Part shown: positions 5,531 to 6,195 of the stretch, piece after piece | Layout of the letters: every line of letters starts with the position of its first letter | How positions within the stretch are numbered: the first letter of the stretch is position 1 | Assembly (NCBI GenBank): GCA_009704705.1 | Contig: WLDR01000087.1 | Location: 1-6,195 of the forward strand | From: Actinomycetota bacterium | GTDB taxonomy: Bacteria; Actinomycetota; Actinomycetes; Actinomycetales; Microbacteriaceae | Direction: 5' to 3' | Length of the DNA: 6,195 nucleotides | The notes under the pieces: generated by a model | Databases searched by the model: none | Told to the model about the DNA's origin: nothing | Seen by the model: only the letters and a program-made list of their open reading frames with translations | Position numbers and translations under genes: made by a program

Positions 5531-6195
5531 GCCCCGAGTTCGACCCGTACGGGTCGAACGATGCGCCGGGCGAAGAGCCGGGGCTCTGGGCAGCACCCAC
5601 GCGAGATTCCGGGGTGGATGCCGCACTCCAGCTACCCGGGTCGAAGTCGTTGACCAACCGCGAGTTGGTGCTCGCGGCTCTGGCCGACTCCCCCACTCTG
5701 CTTCGTCGGCCGCTGCGCTCGCGTGACACGAACTTGATGGTCGAGGCGCTTCGCTCGCTCGGCACGACGATTGTCGATCAGCCGGGTGAAGGCCTTTTTG
5801 GGGCCGACTGGCTCGTCACTCCCGGCGAACTGACCGGTTCGACCACGATTGATTGCGGTCTCGCCGGAACAGTCATGCGCTTCTTGCCGCCCGTGTCTGC
5901 CCTCGCGCTCGGCCCGACCACGTTTGACGGTGACGCCGGTGCCCGCCGCCGACCAATGTCGGTCACCATTTCTTCGCTGCGCGCACTCGGTGTCGACATC
6001 GCCGACGAGGGTCGTGGTGCGTTGCCGTTTACGCTTCACGGCACCGGCCGCGTTGCGGGAGGCGAACTCACGATCGACGCCTCCAGCTCAAGCCAGTTCG
6101 TCTCCGGCCTCTTGTTGTCGGCAGCACGCTTCGAGAACGGGCTCGACTTGCGTCACTCGGGTGAGCGCTTGCCGAGCATCCCGCACATCGACATG
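5509..6195 (+). CDS. aroA: 3-phosphoshikimate 1-carboxyvinyltransferase (EPSP synthase), C-terminal half beyond window
   Basis: Cytoplasmic shikimate-pathway enzyme that transfers the enolpyruvyl group of PEP to shikimate-3-phosphate, on the route to chorismate and aromatic amino acids. The first 229 residues, roughly half the protein, are present and open to the window end. Landmarks: LPGSKSLTNR with K46, S47 and R51; LRSRDTNLMVEALRSLG; CGLAGTVMRFLPP (116-128); FDGDAGARRRPM; SSSSQFVSGLLLSAA with S194, S195 and Q196; PSIPHIDM at the edge. These match actinobacterial AroA. ATG 5509 is chosen because a -10 box sits 7 bases upstream. ATG 5488 (seven codons earlier) and GTG 5476 are in frame but have no ribosome site. 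The catalytic fold begins near residue 26 (LWAAPT); residues 1-25 are an extra leader whose codons contain the sigR promoter -35 and a 22-bp palindrome. It is divergent from sigR. Confidence 0.95.
   Translation, partial: MLTSPYSRPEFDPYGSNDAPGEEPGLWAAPTRDSGVDAALQLPGSKSLTNRELVLAALADSPTLLRRPLRSRDTNLMVEALRSLGTTIVDQPGEGLFGADWLVTPGELTGSTTIDCGLAGTVMRFLPPVSALALGPTTFDGDAGARRRPMSVTISSLRALGVDIADEGRGALPFTLHGTGRVAGGELTIDASSSSQFVSGLLLSAARFENGLDLRHSGERLPSIPHIDM
5538..5559. repeat. Perfect 22-bp palindrome inside aroA codons 10-17
   Basis: The half-site GTTCGACCCGT (5538-5548) is followed directly by its exact reverse complement ACGGGTCGAAC (5549-5559). It lies 7 bp upstream of the SigR-type -35 and 29-50 bp inside aroA. 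As DNA it has the form of an operator for a dimeric regulator. As RNA it could fold into a 9-bp stem with a GTAC loop early in the aroA transcript. No U-run follows, so it is not a terminator. Its binding partner is unknown. Confidence 0.7.

Noticed and set aside
5632..6039. Open frame of 135 codons on the minus strand
   Set aside because: Antisense to aroA, where the plus-strand protein carries all expected EPSP synthase motifs.
1..6195. A novel multigene system, mobile element, CRISPR array or RNA gene
   Set aside because: Every substantial coding region belongs to a recognised chromosomal family, and no transposase, direct-repeat array, tRNA or rRNA was seen by eye. The unusual content is regulatory and confined mainly to the sigR-aroA junction.

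Overview
The window looks like ordinary chromosome of a moderately high-GC actinobacterium, most probably a Microbacteriaceae-like lineage. Three things point there: a fused, lipoyl-less Kgd/OdhA-type 2-oxoglutarate dehydrogenase, a SigR(SigH)/RsrA redox sigma pair, and repeated leaderless-type gene starts with TAGNNT -10 boxes just before the start codon. The genus is inferred from gene content and order as I remember them, not from a search.

Layout. Positions 1-702 (minus) hold the N-terminal 234 residues of a CNNM/CBS membrane protein ('hemolysin family'), cut by the window edge. A divergent intergenic region (703-833) follows, with one candidate -10 box per direction. Positions 834-4544 (plus) encode kgd, a 1236-residue E1/E2 fusion of the TCA cycle. 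It converges with only 13 bp to spare on a minus-strand operon, sigR (5447-4800) then rsrA (4800-4558), whose stop and start codons overlap. Only 61 bp separate sigR from aroA (from 5509, plus; EPSP synthase of the shikimate pathway), which is also cut by the window edge after 229 codons.

All genes are recognisable and no new multigene system is present. The part worth attention is the sigR-aroA junction. Reading toward sigR there is an exact SigR-type promoter (GGGAAT-N18-GTT) that lies across the aroA start codon. Reading the other way is a leaderless-type aroA promoter, and 7 bp upstream of the SigR -35 lies a perfect 22-bp palindrome inside the first aroA codons. A further leaderless-type -10/ATG pair within sigR could yield a form 20 residues shorter. 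Together these suggest an autoregulated, possibly two-isoform redox sigma factor whose induction may interfere with aroA transcription. The motifs are read directly from the sequence; the regulatory interpretation is inference.

How the genes work together: SigR and RsrA form one thiol-redox switch. kgd, aroA and the CNNM gene are housekeeping neighbours with no evident shared pathway. No RNA genes, mobile elements, CRISPR arrays or intergenic stretches over 300 bases were seen.
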